Below are positions 49,150 through 58,936 of a stretch of DNA of 64,000 nt, one piece after another. The stretch comes from a candidate division TM6 bacterium GW2011_GWF2_43_87 (lineage in GTDB: Bacteria > Babelota > Babeliae > Babelales > Babelaceae). Made by a program: the position numbers and the translations under genes. Below the pieces are notes generated by a model that saw only the letters and a program-made list of their open reading frames with translations, had not been told where the DNA came from and did no database searches. Every line of letters begins with the position of its first letter. Positions within the stretch are counted from its first letter, which is position 1. Where the stretch lies: contig LCGZ01000002.1 in NCBI GenBank assembly GCA_001000065.1, forward strand, positions 1 to 64,000, given 5' to 3'.

Positions 49150-49297
49150 GAAGTGTTTGCATTACGTCTGTTTCAAAGTGGCAGATGCTCTGGGGTATTC
49201 GCTTAAAATCTCCCTGCACGCCAAGAAAAATCAGGGCTAAATTAACAAGCCAAGCTAGAAGAAAAAATAAAGCCGTACGAAGATAATATCTTTTCAA
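49115..49297 (-). CDS. possible small membrane protein, antisense to the cassette end
   Basis: A TTG-initiated frame of 60 residues with one good transmembrane helix (TALFFLLAWLVNLALIFLG) after a basic start, a normal layout for a small membrane protein. Its last 35 nt lie antisense to the 3' end of the AAA/PD-(D/E)XK gene. No strong ribosome binding site is visible, so it may be a remnant or chance. The rest of the gap 49298-49451 is AT-rich with nothing recognised. Confidence 0.25.
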   Translation of the reverse strand: MKRYYLRTALFFLLAWLVNLALIFLGVQGDFKRIPQSICHFETDVMQTLLTPLLPSSLYL

Positions 49298-49451
49298 AAA
49301 ACTTTACAAATAATAAAAATCGCTATTAAAAACTCTCTATGCAACAATGATCCGCAAATCGTCTATTTGACTTTTTAACAAAAATCTTTATAATAAATAA
49401 CAAATAGAAAGCAATTTGAAAATAGTTTTGTAAAAACAAGGAAAACTACTA

Positions 49452-51083
49452 ATGAAAAAATCTTTATTAACTTTTTTAGCCACGGTATTACTAACTGCTC
49501 AACTCAATGTGCAGTGTATGAAAAATAACCAACTCCCCTTTATCTCAGAACTTGGATGTCCTGTTTCAAAAAAACAAGGAGAAAAACGTCCACGCGACAA
49601 CAGAACAAATTTCTTAGAAGACAAAACTGAACCGAAAAAAAACCGTATTTCTAAAAAAGGAACTATAAGCAGCTATTTACTCTCGAAGAAGTCCTCCAAA
49701 GAAAAATCAACAACTACCACCAACACAAGCTCCAGCTCTAATTCAATTTCAAGTTCTAGCTCTAGCTCCAGTTCAATTCCCAGTTCCAGTTCAATTTCTT
49801 CATTTTCAACAACCCCGGAGCCTGAAAACAACTACCACGCTCTTAAGTTGTGGAAATACTTCTCAGATGACAAGAAAAAACTCACGATAGCCAGCTTGCT
49901 AGAAAAAGCAGGAAATTCAGCCGACGAGCTTTCTAATATTGAAGAAATGCTCAACAATAATATCCCTCTTCAAAAAAAAGGCTCACCTTACCTGCTCTCA
50001 TTGTTTTTAGACCCCATAAATGACTCTATTGAAACGTCAGATTGCATCCTAAAGAGGATACTCGACCAAGAAAACAACACCCATCTGCAATTTGTATTGC
50101 GACTGCTTCTCGCTAAGATTGCTGAAGTTAATGTAAAATTCCAACGAACCCACTTCACCGTGCTCCACAAAAGACTTACAGAATACACACCTGCAAACAC
50201 AGAATCTTTAACTCTCATAGATAACATTCGAACTATTTCAAAAATCCTCTCCAATCAATTAGAAAAACTATCTGTAAATCACCAAGCGTGGACCAATCTG
50301 AAAGAATTTTTAGCGCGACCACTTCCACAAACCCCGTCTCCCACCTTATCTACAACACAAAACAAACAATCTACTCACTACTTATCCAAAGATATAACCA
50401 TAGATTCCCTATTGTCGTGGATCATAGAAAACTGGAACGACTTTAAACCCTCAACAAAAAAATACAAGCTTATGAAAGCTCTGCTAAAATGGACCGAAAA
50501 TACCCCTGAAAAACTCTCCCAAATTACAGAAATGCTTACTGAAAAATCCAGCTTTGACTATCTAATGAACGTTATATGCAACCCCATCAAGAAAAAACCT
50601 AGTCAGCAGCCCAAGGTCTCAATTCTACAAGACGCAATCAACCAAGAAAACTATATACAGCTAAAATACATACTAAATATTTTATTCACAGGTGCACACA
50701 AGCTAAAAGACCCCAAAAACCAGTTAAAATACTACGAATTACTTAAAAAGCACTTAACGGCCTGTACCTATGAAAAAAAAGACACAGCTTGCGCAAAACT
50801 TATTACAGGGACCCTGGATATTTTAAGTAATGCCACTAACTTTGACCCATCCCTCTTCTGTGCATGCGTTTACCAACAATCACAAGATCTCCTCTTGCAA
50901 GAAGCACCGTCTCTAAATTCATTTTCATCATGGCAAAACCAACTACTCCCATTCCTAAGACCCGAAACCAACGTAGAACAACCTGAAAACGTTCTTGGCG
51001 CTCACCAAAATAATGAACCAACGCCACCCGTCACTATTACAACTATTACGTCAACAAGCGAGAACCAAAAGAAAAATCAATAA
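49452..51083 (+). CDS. secreted protein with poly-Ser linker and duplicated helical domain
   Basis: A 543-residue protein. Signal peptide about 1-22. A polar region leads to a Ser run (about 92-120; SSSSSSSSS and mixtures with Ile, Pro and Asn). Two related helical domains of about 150 residues follow: one from about 130 (LTIASLLEKAGNSADELSNIEEML...) and one from about 330 (YKLMKALLKWTENTPEKLSQITEML...), both continuing with LQFVLRLLLAK or LKYILNILFTG. A disordered tail ends the protein. No known family. Internal duplication and a flexible linker suggest a modular exported effector. It is followed 37 nt later by an ankyrin gene. Confidence 0.68.
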   Translation: MKKSLLTFLATVLLTAQLNVQCMKNNQLPFISELGCPVSKKQGEKRPRDNRTNFLEDKTEPKKNRISKKGTISSYLLSKKSSKEKSTTTTNTSSSSNSISSSSSSSSSIPSSSSISSFSTTPEPENNYHALKLWKYFSDDKKKLTIASLLEKAGNSADELSNIEEMLNNNIPLQKKGSPYLLSLFLDPINDSIETSDCILKRILDQENNTHLQFVLRLLLAKIAEVNVKFQRTHFTVLHKRLTEYTPANTESLTLIDNIRTISKILSNQLEKLSVNHQAWTNLKEFLARPLPQTPSPTLSTTQNKQSTHYLSKDITIDSLLSWIIENWNDFKPSTKKYKLMKALLKWTENTPEKLSQITEMLTEKSSFDYLMNVICNPIKKKPSQQPKVSILQDAINQENYIQLKYILNILFTGAHKLKDPKNQLKYYELLKKHLTACTYEKKDTACAKLITGTLDILSNATNFDPSLFCACVYQQSQDLLLQEAPSLNSFSSWQNQLLPFLRPETNVEQPENVLGAHQNNEPTPPVTITTITSTSENQKKNQ

Positions 51084-51120
51084 AAAATAATGTACTTAAA
51101 ATATTAAAATATTAAACGAA

Positions 51121-53205
51121 ATGAAATACGCCATGAACAGATACAAAAACTATTCAAAGCAATCCATTTTTGCTATTACTGCATTGCTCTGCAACATACT
51201 AAGTAACTCACTAGAAGGATTCCCAGTTCCCATAAACCACACAACTTACACTCGTCCCACTCTTGTCGACCGTCTTACAGAGGGTGCCTGGCATTGCTGG
51301 AGCAACTACGGCAAGCCATCAGTTCAAAAATCAGCAACGTGCATAACAGGTGTCTTAGAATCCGCCCTTAACACGGCCTACACAACAATCACCACAAATT
51401 CAACCTACAACTCATTTACTACCACGCCTTTCTTTATGGAAAGGCTCATGGATGCCATTAGCAATCAGGACCTTGCAACTGCAAAGCACCTACTCCTTTT
51501 TGCCCCGGGGCTTATTTTTGAAAAAGACAACAAGGGAGACACACCCCTCAATATGGCCGCCTGCTGCTGGGCACCCTCTAAAGGATGCCCAATTTTGGAC
51601 TTTATCTTGAACATGATCAATAATAGCCTTTTTAAAATGAATCATAAAAACCTAAGAGCCTTCGTCAACCAAAAAAGTGGCTTTCTGGAAAACACTCCCT
51701 TAATAACCGCAGTTCTTACAGGGAACAAGGAGGGCGTTAACTGTCTTCTCTATAACGGGGCCGACATTGATGCAACCAATAAGTGTGGCGAAACCGCCCT
51801 TTTAAAAGCCCTTCAAACCCAACATAAGAAAATCGCATTCCGTCTAATTGAAAAGGGCGCCTCACTGAAAAAAGCCCTTGTTACAGCAACCAAACAAGAG
51901 GACTTAAAAACACTTAAATACGCCCTGCATCTAAAAGACAAGGATGGCAACACATTTCCAATGCACACCAAAACAGTTGAAGAACTTGAAACCATGCTAC
52001 GCATCGGAAACACAGTAGATTTAAAGACCGATCTCCACCCCCAAGACGATCTAATTCTTACCTCCAATGCACAAGAAGAAACACTCCTCCACCACGCCGT
52101 GGGAATCGACTCATTACCCATGCTATCCTACCTACTTAAAAATGGTTTGATCAAGTGGATCAATCATAAAAACACATTAGGTAAAACTCCACTCTTTTTC
52201 ATCAACATTGGAAGTGAATCCTGCCTTAAGATCGCACAATTATTGGTTGATAATGGGGCTAATATCGAAGAACCTAACAACAAAGGCCAAACTGTAGTAA
52301 TGCGCTCAATCAAAAAGGCAGAAAAAACAAACACCCTAGAAGATTTTAAAAGAGCTCTCTCACTCCTTGATTTCCTCATTTCTAAGGGCGCCGATATTAA
52401 TGCAGAAAACTTAGCCCAAAACACAGCCCTATCTTCGCTCAAACTCACAAAGAACTACAGCGAAAACCTACTCACCTACCTAGCAAAACGAGGAGGTGAC
52501 CTAAATCACCAGGACTCCAAACATGGATGGGCTCCGCTTCATCGAGCTGCCTTCCGCAGGCCTGAACTCGTCCCCCTTCTGATTAACCTTGGTGCAGGTT
52601 GGCTGAAAAACAACGCCCTTGACAAGAGTCTCTGCCTCATTATTTTAACATGGCCCGGAGGAGACTGGGGTTTGTCCATCAAGACTGAAAAGGACTTATT
52701 AAGAGACATATGGGATTCGTGGCATAAAGCTGAAGATAAGGAAGAGTGGGATCGAGACCATGGAAACTTCAGCAATAAAAAATACGCCACCAAGCTCCTT
52801 ACAAAAACCGTTGAAGCTATACTCGAGAAATTCACCAGCCAAAACGACATCAAACTACCGCTCAAACAACCAGTTTCACGAGAAGTTCTCAATGGTTTTC
52901 TTAGCGTTTTAGATCCCCAATGCTCCTCAATCACAAACAACAACACGCTTGAAAGCATCTGTTCAACCTTTATCTGTGCACTATCAACCGATGAAGGGCT
53001 ATCCCTTTCATCTCAAGAAAAGACTATCTGCGACCAGTATTTCACCATGACACCATCGGATTTTAGAGCCAAATTTTTTGCCAAAAAGAAGCAAGATGCC
53101 TATTTAAACACCCGCATGAAAAAACAGTTAAAAGAACTCGTTTGGGACACGAATAAGGGTGCAGATAAAAAAATGTTCCAGGACATAACAATAATCAGAA
53201 AGTAA
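51121..53205 (+). CDS. secreted ankyrin-repeat protein
   Basis: A 694-residue protein. A hydrophobic signal-like segment lies at about 14-31 (SIFAITALLCNILSN). Ankyrin repeats of uneven quality run from about 115 to 510 (KGDTPLNMAACC; NTPLITAVLTGNKEGVNCLLYNGADID; ETLLHHAVGIDSLPMLSYLL; GKTPLFFINI; GWAPLHRAAFRRPELVPLLI). A helical C-terminal region of about 180 residues follows. No good ribosome binding site is seen for either ATG 51121 or 51133. It lies close behind the poly-Ser gene and may be translated from the same transcript. Confidence 0.82.
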   Translation: MKYAMNRYKNYSKQSIFAITALLCNILSNSLEGFPVPINHTTYTRPTLVDRLTEGAWHCWSNYGKPSVQKSATCITGVLESALNTAYTTITTNSTYNSFTTTPFFMERLMDAISNQDLATAKHLLLFAPGLIFEKDNKGDTPLNMAACCWAPSKGCPILDFILNMINNSLFKMNHKNLRAFVNQKSGFLENTPLITAVLTGNKEGVNCLLYNGADIDATNKCGETALLKALQTQHKKIAFRLIEKGASLKKALVTATKQEDLKTLKYALHLKDKDGNTFPMHTKTVEELETMLRIGNTVDLKTDLHPQDDLILTSNAQEETLLHHAVGIDSLPMLSYLLKNGLIKWINHKNTLGKTPLFFINIGSESCLKIAQLLVDNGANIEEPNNKGQTVVMRSIKKAEKTNTLEDFKRALSLLDFLISKGADINAENLAQNTALSSLKLTKNYSENLLTYLAKRGGDLNHQDSKHGWAPLHRAAFRRPELVPLLINLGAGWLKNNALDKSLCLIILTWPGGDWGLSIKTEKDLLRDIWDSWHKAEDKEEWDRDHGNFSNKKYATKLLTKTVEAILEKFTSQNDIKLPLKQPVSREVLNGFLSVLDPQCSSITNNNTLESICSTFICALSTDEGLSLSSQEKTICDQYFTMTPSDFRAKFFAKKKQDAYLNTRMKKQLKELVWDTNKGADKKMFQDITIIRK

Positions 53206-53224
53206 CCTAAATCTAACCAACCCC

Positions 53225-53254
53225 TTGCATTTTCGCTCTCCAGAATGGTACGGT
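53225..53254 (+). promoter_or_regulatory. putative promoter of ftsL-ftsI, TTGCAT with 18-nt spacer
   Basis: TTGCAT (53225-53230), 18 nt, TACGGT (53249-53254), about 50 nt before ftsL. Confidence 0.4.
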
Positions 53255-53302
53255 AAATACGTCAGCACACGGTAAGTGCCGTACCAAAAAGGAGGGTTTT
53301 TT

Positions 53303-53578
53303 ATGAAATACCGTTGGGAAATAACGGCAGTCCTGGTTTTAACACTACTACTTGTCTTTCTCTATATTCAACACCGCAACTCACTCATTCACCTCTCTTA
53401 CCGAAAGCAAAAGGATGAAAATGAGCTTGCCAAGCTCGGCCGCGAAAAAGAAAAGGCCGCCAACGCCTTTTTAGAAGCTCAACGACACGACTCCATAAAA
53501 ATACGTGCCCAAAAAGAATTAGGAATGCAGGCAACCGCCGTAAAACAGATGCGCACTCTAACTCCACGCGGGGTGTAA
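53303..53578 (+). CDS. ftsL: FtsL-like cell-division protein
   Basis: About 91 residues from the ATG at 53303, chosen because AAAAGGAGG lies just upstream. A short cytoplasmic start is followed by one transmembrane helix (ITAVLVLTLLLVFLYIQ, about 6-22) and a charged periplasmic coiled coil. FtsL sequences are poorly conserved, so the call rests on this layout and on its place directly before an FtsI-type penicillin-binding protein, with the stop and next start 1 nt apart. It would bridge division proteins and septal peptidoglycan synthesis. Confidence 0.75.
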   Translation: MKYRWEITAVLVLTLLLVFLYIQHRNSLIHLSYRKQKDENELAKLGREKEKAANAFLEAQRHDSIKIRAQKELGMQATAVKQMRTLTPRGV

Positions 53579-53579
53579 G

Positions 53580-55232
53580 GTGGTCGCACTCATAAGTCCC
53601 CTCAGAACCGCGTTTCTCTCCCTGTTTTTTATTGGACTTTTCTTTCTTGCCCTTGGCAATCTTTTTGTTCTGCAAATTTTTGAGCACCCTTTTTTTGCAG
53701 GAGTTGGGCAACGCCAATATGAGGTCACCCTAACCCAAAAGTCTGCACGCGCCCCTATTTTCGATCATTCCCAAACTCCTCTTGCCATGAATAAAGAGGT
53801 TCTCTCTGTATTCATTACTCCACGCAACTTAAAAGACGCATCAACCGTCACTGCCTTTCTGAAAAAAAACTTCCCCAAAGCGCATGAGCGCCTTATTAAA
53901 AAACAATCTGCATGCTTTATGTACGTCAAACGACACCTCACTGAAGCTGAATTAGATCTCATTACAACTGCAAATCTTGAAGATCTTAGACTCCTGCGTG
54001 AAACCAGCCGATTTTATCCCCTCCACTCAGTTGGACATACCGTAGGGACCACCGACATCGACAATCAAGGATTATCGGGGTTAGAGCTTATATTTGATGC
54101 ACGACTCTCAGGTCGCCCATCCGTCTATCGGCTTGAAAAAGATGCTCGCAGCCATTTTTATTATTTTGAAAAAAAGACCACAGACGCTGGCGTAGACGGA
54201 CAATCCGTCACTCTTACATTAGACAGCGATCTCCAATTTATAACCTATGATACCCTTAAAAACCATATTGAAAACGTAGGCGCAAAAGAGGGTGAAGCCC
54301 TTATCATGGACCCCTGCTCCGGAGACCTATTAGCCCTAGCTTGTTACCCCGACTTTGACTCGAACCTACCGCTCACCGCCGACCTATCTCTAACCAAAAA
54401 CAAGATTTTTACCGAAACGCGCGAGTTTGGATCGGTTATGAAAGTATTCACCGCTCTATCAGCCCTTGAAGAGGGCGTAGTAAAACCAGATGAAATCATA
54501 GACTGCGAAGGCAGAAAAGAGACCCGCATAAATGGATTTAGAGTAAGCACCTGGAAGGCATTTGGAAAACTGACATATACCGATGTTATAAGAACCTCAA
54601 ACAATATTGGAACCTCAAAAGTTGCGCTTCGTCTGGGTGAAAAACTCTACGACTATCTACGCCGCTGTGGATTTGCAAACCCAACCGGTCTGCAATTTCC
54701 TGGCGAACAAAAAGGTTATATAACCCCACCAAGTAAGTGGTCAAATGCAACACCCCTAACGCTCTCATTTGGGTATGAAATTAGCGCCACCATGCTCCAA
54801 CTTGCCCGCGGTTTTGCCATGATCTCAAACGGAGGATTTCTAATTACGCCTCGCCTAATTTTGAATCCTACACCTCCCTCAGAGCCTTTTATAAAACGAG
54901 CCTTTTCACAACGTGCTATTGCAGAACTACGAGATATTATAACCCTGAATCATGAAGGCAATACGGCCTTAAATGGGCACATTCCCGGCTATATTGTGAT
55001 GGGGAAAACAGGTAGTGCTAATCAACTGGTCAATGGGCACTATGATGAGAGCAAATCCATTTACACCTTTGCAGGGATTGTTGAAAAAGGTTCCTACAAA
55101 CGAGTCATAGTTGTATTTGTGCGTGAGCCACGCCCTCAAAAAGGCCATACGTACGCTGCGACCATAGCCGTTCCCCTATTTAAAGAGATTGCGCAACAGA
55201 TGTTAGTTCGCGAACAAATTGCAGCGGAATAA
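53580..55232 (+). CDS. ftsI: FtsI/PBP2-type peptidoglycan transpeptidase
   Basis: A 550-residue class B penicillin-binding protein that cross-links septal peptidoglycan in the periplasm. One N-terminal transmembrane helix (about 8-33), a pedestal domain (RAPIFDHSQTPLAMN; GLSGLELIFDARLSG), then the transpeptidase with SVMK (S285, K288), SNN (S340-N342) and KTG (K476-G478). It starts with GTG, coupled to the ftsL stop. There is no mur or mra gene beside it, so the usual division/cell-wall cluster is broken up here. No PASTA domain is visible. Confidence 0.94.
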   Translation: MVALISPLRTAFLSLFFIGLFFLALGNLFVLQIFEHPFFAGVGQRQYEVTLTQKSARAPIFDHSQTPLAMNKEVLSVFITPRNLKDASTVTAFLKKNFPKAHERLIKKQSACFMYVKRHLTEAELDLITTANLEDLRLLRETSRFYPLHSVGHTVGTTDIDNQGLSGLELIFDARLSGRPSVYRLEKDARSHFYYFEKKTTDAGVDGQSVTLTLDSDLQFITYDTLKNHIENVGAKEGEALIMDPCSGDLLALACYPDFDSNLPLTADLSLTKNKIFTETREFGSVMKVFTALSALEEGVVKPDEIIDCEGRKETRINGFRVSTWKAFGKLTYTDVIRTSNNIGTSKVALRLGEKLYDYLRRCGFANPTGLQFPGEQKGYITPPSKWSNATPLTLSFGYEISATMLQLARGFAMISNGGFLITPRLILNPTPPSEPFIKRAFSQRAIAELRDIITLNHEGNTALNGHIPGYIVMGKTGSANQLVNGHYDESKSIYTFAGIVEKGSYKRVIVVFVREPRPQKGHTYAATIAVPLFKEIAQQMLVREQIAAE

Positions 55233-55303
55233 AAATCCGTTACGCAAAGCGCATGCAAAAAGTCAAATAATCCCATATTTCAGCCGTTTTTATCCCGCAC
55301 GTC

Positions 55304-55331
55304 TTGACGAAAAAATCCATTTTGTTAAGCT
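55304..55331 (+). promoter_or_regulatory. putative promoter of the 55384 gene
   Basis: TTGACG (55304-55309), 16 nt, TAAGCT (55326-55331), 53 nt before the ATG. The -10 is weak. Confidence 0.4.
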
Positions 55332-55383
55332 TAATGAGCTGCCAAAAACATCTATAATCGTCAGAAATCAGGTGGGGGATTTT

Positions 55384-58300
55384 ATGGATTTCATTTCTTT
55401 ATTAAAAAAGAAGATGGTAGTTTTTGGTGCGGTTTTTTTAAGTTCCATCACTTTCTTACCAAGCCATGGAACTCATACTCATACTACTCTAGCACCTATG
55501 CAACCGTACCTGCAAAATTCCATGCAACTAACGGCGCAGCATAAGACTCCAACCTACACACCACACCGCCTACGCCTAAAAAATCTCTATAATACAATTC
55601 GCCAAAAACTAGTCCAACATCCCTTAATAGCTCTTAGTGGAGCAGTTGTTTTAGGGACAGGATGTTATATCTCCTACCGCATTCTCAACCACACAGGAAC
55701 CTTTGATCGCATAAAACAACTTTTCTCACCAACACCACCAACTCAAGTCACACCACCAATACAACTGCCAGAAGCACACAATATTCAACCTGAAATTCAA
55801 CTAGAAGCGCCATTGCAAGAAACACCAGAACCTAACAACGTTCTGGTACCCGTACTCACATACTCCACCCCTGCTCCTTCAAAGGTAACCAACTCACTCT
55901 CATTCACGCTAAAAAATCCAAGGATTTTGGACTATCTAAAGAGTACTCGCACACCTTTTGCCCATCTAACCTTACCAGAAGGCCTTTCACATATTAGCGC
56001 TTCACTCAAAAGAAACGAGTTCACCCTCAACCTCACCCATGATGCAATGCAAAACCCCTATGAACTTTTCCATAATCTCTGGGCAGCAAATACAAAGGCT
56101 ATCCAATCGCTGGGCATAGCGATGCCCTCACAATCCCTTCCCCACTGCAATGCCTACGAAATACTTAGAGCCTGCATAGAAAATGAATTTGACAGACTTC
56201 CCATTCTTTTTAAACAAGGAGCTATGGTCAACACTCAAACTTCCTGGCTCCACCGCACACCCCTTCATATGGCCTGCAATAAAAAAAACATTGAGGCTGT
56301 TAAATTCCTTCTTAGCCAGGACGCATTAGTCAATACACAAGACTACTGGGGCGACAGTGCCCTAACTTTATTGCTATCAGGTCCTGAAGGTGATCCCAAC
56401 ATCTCTATTATCACGAAACTGCTTTTGCAACATGGAGCAAATCCCAACCTCCTCGATGATGATGGGGATACTCCGCTACTCAAAAGATCTCTTACAGGGT
56501 TTATATCAAGCAAAAAAGACTGCAACCAAGAGCACTGTCAAGCACTGCTTACACACAACGCTAACGCCAATGCAAGAAACAAAGACGGCCAAACCCCCCT
56601 TTATCTCACAAAAGATCCTTTTATAGCATGGAAATTACTCGAAAAGGGAGCTCATCTAAATCCTAGAGACCATCAAAATCAAACGCCCTTATCACAGTTT
56701 TCATCACCCAGGCTCAACTGGGACTTCGCTTTTGGGGAAAAATCTGCGCCGAAGAAAAACGCCCCTTTCCCAGACCTGTTTAACAGCCCCAAAGCGATGC
56801 TGCACTACTTAATCCAAGAACATGCCAACCTGTCAGCCACTGACCACATCGGCAACACGCCCCTTCATCAATGGGCCAACGACGACAAAGCTCTACCTGA
56901 ACTTTTTGCGGCCTTTCGCCACCACAAACGTAATTTAATTGCACCTTTATTAATTAAAAATAAATACGGGTTTACTCCTCTGGACATAGCAACACAAAAC
57001 TTTGGTGGAAAATCTGGCAAGGTGCAGGCACTTTACAAGGCATGCTACCCTTCCGTCGGGAAAGCAAAGCTAACCAACCCTGCCGGCAACACTCATTATG
57101 TCACCATATTTTTCTGCTGCGCCAAAAAATATGGTGACAATACGACAGACTGCTTCCCATTACGCCTTGCATTCCTCCTTTTTGAGCAGACAGGCATTGT
57201 CATTACCACAAAGTCTATGCTTTCTTCGGCACTCCAACTAGAAAAGAAGACCAAGAGAGTCCTTCCTGTACCCATCGAAAAGTGGCATTGCAAAGAACTA
57301 TCCGCCAACTGGATACTTTTGATACCAGACCCTGAAAAAAAGATTACTCCAAAAAGTATCAACACAGTACTCACAGCTAACATCCCGTCACAAGAAGAAC
57401 TAAATTACGGCGTATGGATCGATCACCTATCCACCATTGCCACGGATGAGGTCAAAAAATTCAGCACTCCCCTGATACCGTCAAATGACGTAAAACCTGA
57501 AGACACATGGACCCTCACCAAAGAGCTCATTACCGTTTTGAAGGGGAATCGACTCTTCACCTCAAAAGATTTGTATACCAAAAAAACCGCTCCTCACTGG
57601 GTACTGTTATCGAAGGGCCATGGAACAGCGTCTTACATTCAAACCATAAATAATAAGACGTACAACACAGCACAAGGAATTTTTCGCTCCTATGCGGCAG
57701 ATATAAGAACGCTCTCAGAAGAACTATGCAACCGAATAAATTTAAAGCTCTGGGTTGTATTCAGCTGCTTCTGCGGCGGGCTAAATACGCATATATTCCC
57801 AAAATCACTACCCACAACACTGATCTTTTGTACGTCTGGAAACGCAAGAATACAGACAGGCAAAATACCCTTGTATGACGCATTTTTTGACCGCTTAGCC
57901 CAAGAACTAACCCAAAAAAAACCTCGCTTTAACAAAGCCCTCTCCTCATTATTCTCCATGCCTAACCAGCTTGCGCCAGCCCCTAATGATGACATACTCT
58001 TCAACATCCCCCTCATTAAGTATCCCCATAAAAAACCAAAACCTCTCTCTCAGTCGGGAGTTATTCTTATAAAACCACTCCCCATCAATTCAGATGATGA
58101 GGATGGCGACCATGTAACCATTACCTACACCCCCCACCCTCTTAAAACATGTCCCTGTGTAATCGCCCTTGGAACAGAATACATTGAAAGATCGATATAC
58201 CTGGTTGAGAAATTTTCGGGTCTAATCCCTCCTATCCCTGACTCTAAAATAGGTTTCAAACTATTTAGGGAAAAAGAGCGGAGCTCTACGATTAACTACC

Positions 58301-58836
58301 CACAAGAAGTCCCTCTAATAATATCGCGCGTTCCTGGTCCTGCTTTTCACACCATAGAAAAACTCCACGCCCCGGCCTGTAAGGCTTCAGCTTTTGCAAA
58401 AGCCCTCCTATTACCTTGGGAGCAAGAACATGATGAAAAGGCACTCACGTGCAAGAAGCTAATCGTCCAAGACGATCTCTTCTCGCAAAAACTTAATGGG
58501 AAATACCCTCTCAAAACATTCTCCATTTACCTCATCAATAAAAAACTCGCAAAACAAGCCAAACCTAACGAGCAAAACCCCACACTACCAACTACCCAGG
58601 CTCTTCTTATCACAAAAGATAATAAAGCCGTTGAACTGGTATACGATGACAAAGCATCCACAAAAATCTGCACCAAGGCTCTTGAAGAGAAGTCGCTAAA
58701 AAACTACAAAAAAAAGTACACGGTCCTCATAAGAGAAGCATCAAAATTAGCAAAGAAAATACAAACTGGCGTCATAGCCCTATTGCACAACGTAAACCTC
58801 TCAGTTTTTGGCTTGAAACTATTTGGAACCAATTAG
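55384..58836 (+). CDS. secreted ankyrin protein with caspase-fold-like (clan CD) His-Cys motif
   Basis: About 1,150 residues from the ATG at 55384, chosen because GTGGGGGA lies 5 nt upstream; the open frame extends further but lacks such a site. Signal sequence about 1-28, a second hydrophobic helix near 77-97, and a Pro/Gln-rich linker. Ankyrin repeats lie at about 255-440 (RTPLHMACNKKNIEAVKFLL; DTPLLKRSL) with one or two more near 500. Then comes a hydrophobic strand ending GHG (H746 in HWVLLSKGHGTAS) and one ending SC (C795 in LWVVFSCFCGG), the clan CD layout. It shares this and the following PLIK-x-P segment with the protein at 13627. Peptidase activity is inference. Confidence 0.68.
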   Translation: MDFISLLKKKMVVFGAVFLSSITFLPSHGTHTHTTLAPMQPYLQNSMQLTAQHKTPTYTPHRLRLKNLYNTIRQKLVQHPLIALSGAVVLGTGCYISYRILNHTGTFDRIKQLFSPTPPTQVTPPIQLPEAHNIQPEIQLEAPLQETPEPNNVLVPVLTYSTPAPSKVTNSLSFTLKNPRILDYLKSTRTPFAHLTLPEGLSHISASLKRNEFTLNLTHDAMQNPYELFHNLWAANTKAIQSLGIAMPSQSLPHCNAYEILRACIENEFDRLPILFKQGAMVNTQTSWLHRTPLHMACNKKNIEAVKFLLSQDALVNTQDYWGDSALTLLLSGPEGDPNISIITKLLLQHGANPNLLDDDGDTPLLKRSLTGFISSKKDCNQEHCQALLTHNANANARNKDGQTPLYLTKDPFIAWKLLEKGAHLNPRDHQNQTPLSQFSSPRLNWDFAFGEKSAPKKNAPFPDLFNSPKAMLHYLIQEHANLSATDHIGNTPLHQWANDDKALPELFAAFRHHKRNLIAPLLIKNKYGFTPLDIATQNFGGKSGKVQALYKACYPSVGKAKLTNPAGNTHYVTIFFCCAKKYGDNTTDCFPLRLAFLLFEQTGIVITTKSMLSSALQLEKKTKRVLPVPIEKWHCKELSANWILLIPDPEKKITPKSINTVLTANIPSQEELNYGVWIDHLSTIATDEVKKFSTPLIPSNDVKPEDTWTLTKELITVLKGNRLFTSKDLYTKKTAPHWVLLSKGHGTASYIQTINNKTYNTAQGIFRSYAADIRTLSEELCNRINLKLWVVFSCFCGGLNTHIFPKSLPTTLIFCTSGNARIQTGKIPLYDAFFDRLAQELTQKKPRFNKALSSLFSMPNQLAPAPNDDILFNIPLIKYPHKKPKPLSQSGVILIKPLPINSDDEDGDHVTITYTPHPLKTCPCVIALGTEYIERSIYLVEKFSGLIPPIPDSKIGFKLFREKERSSTINYPQEVPLIISRVPGPAFHTIEKLHAPACKASAFAKALLLPWEQEHDEKALTCKKLIVQDDLFSQKLNGKYPLKTFSIYLINKKLAKQAKPNEQNPTLPTTQALLITKDNKAVELVYDDKASTKICTKALEEKSLKNYKKKYTVLIREASKLAKKIQTGVIALLHNVNLSVFGLKLFGTN

Positions 58837-58936
58837 GCTGCACGGCCCCCGTCTTTCACCTTAAACAACAACATTGCATTCTTATGGTCTGCTCGCACCA
58901 TCTTTAAAAACAAACACCTCACTACGCTAAAGTTGC

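Noticed and set aside
51813-52958. Minus-strand frames under the ankyrin gene
   Set aside because: Antisense shadows without ribosome binding sites or recognisable domains.
55219-55383. N-terminal extension of the 55384 protein
   Set aside because: The extension lacks a ribosome binding site, is unlike a signal peptide, and overlaps the end of ftsI; the ATG at 55384 has a strong site.
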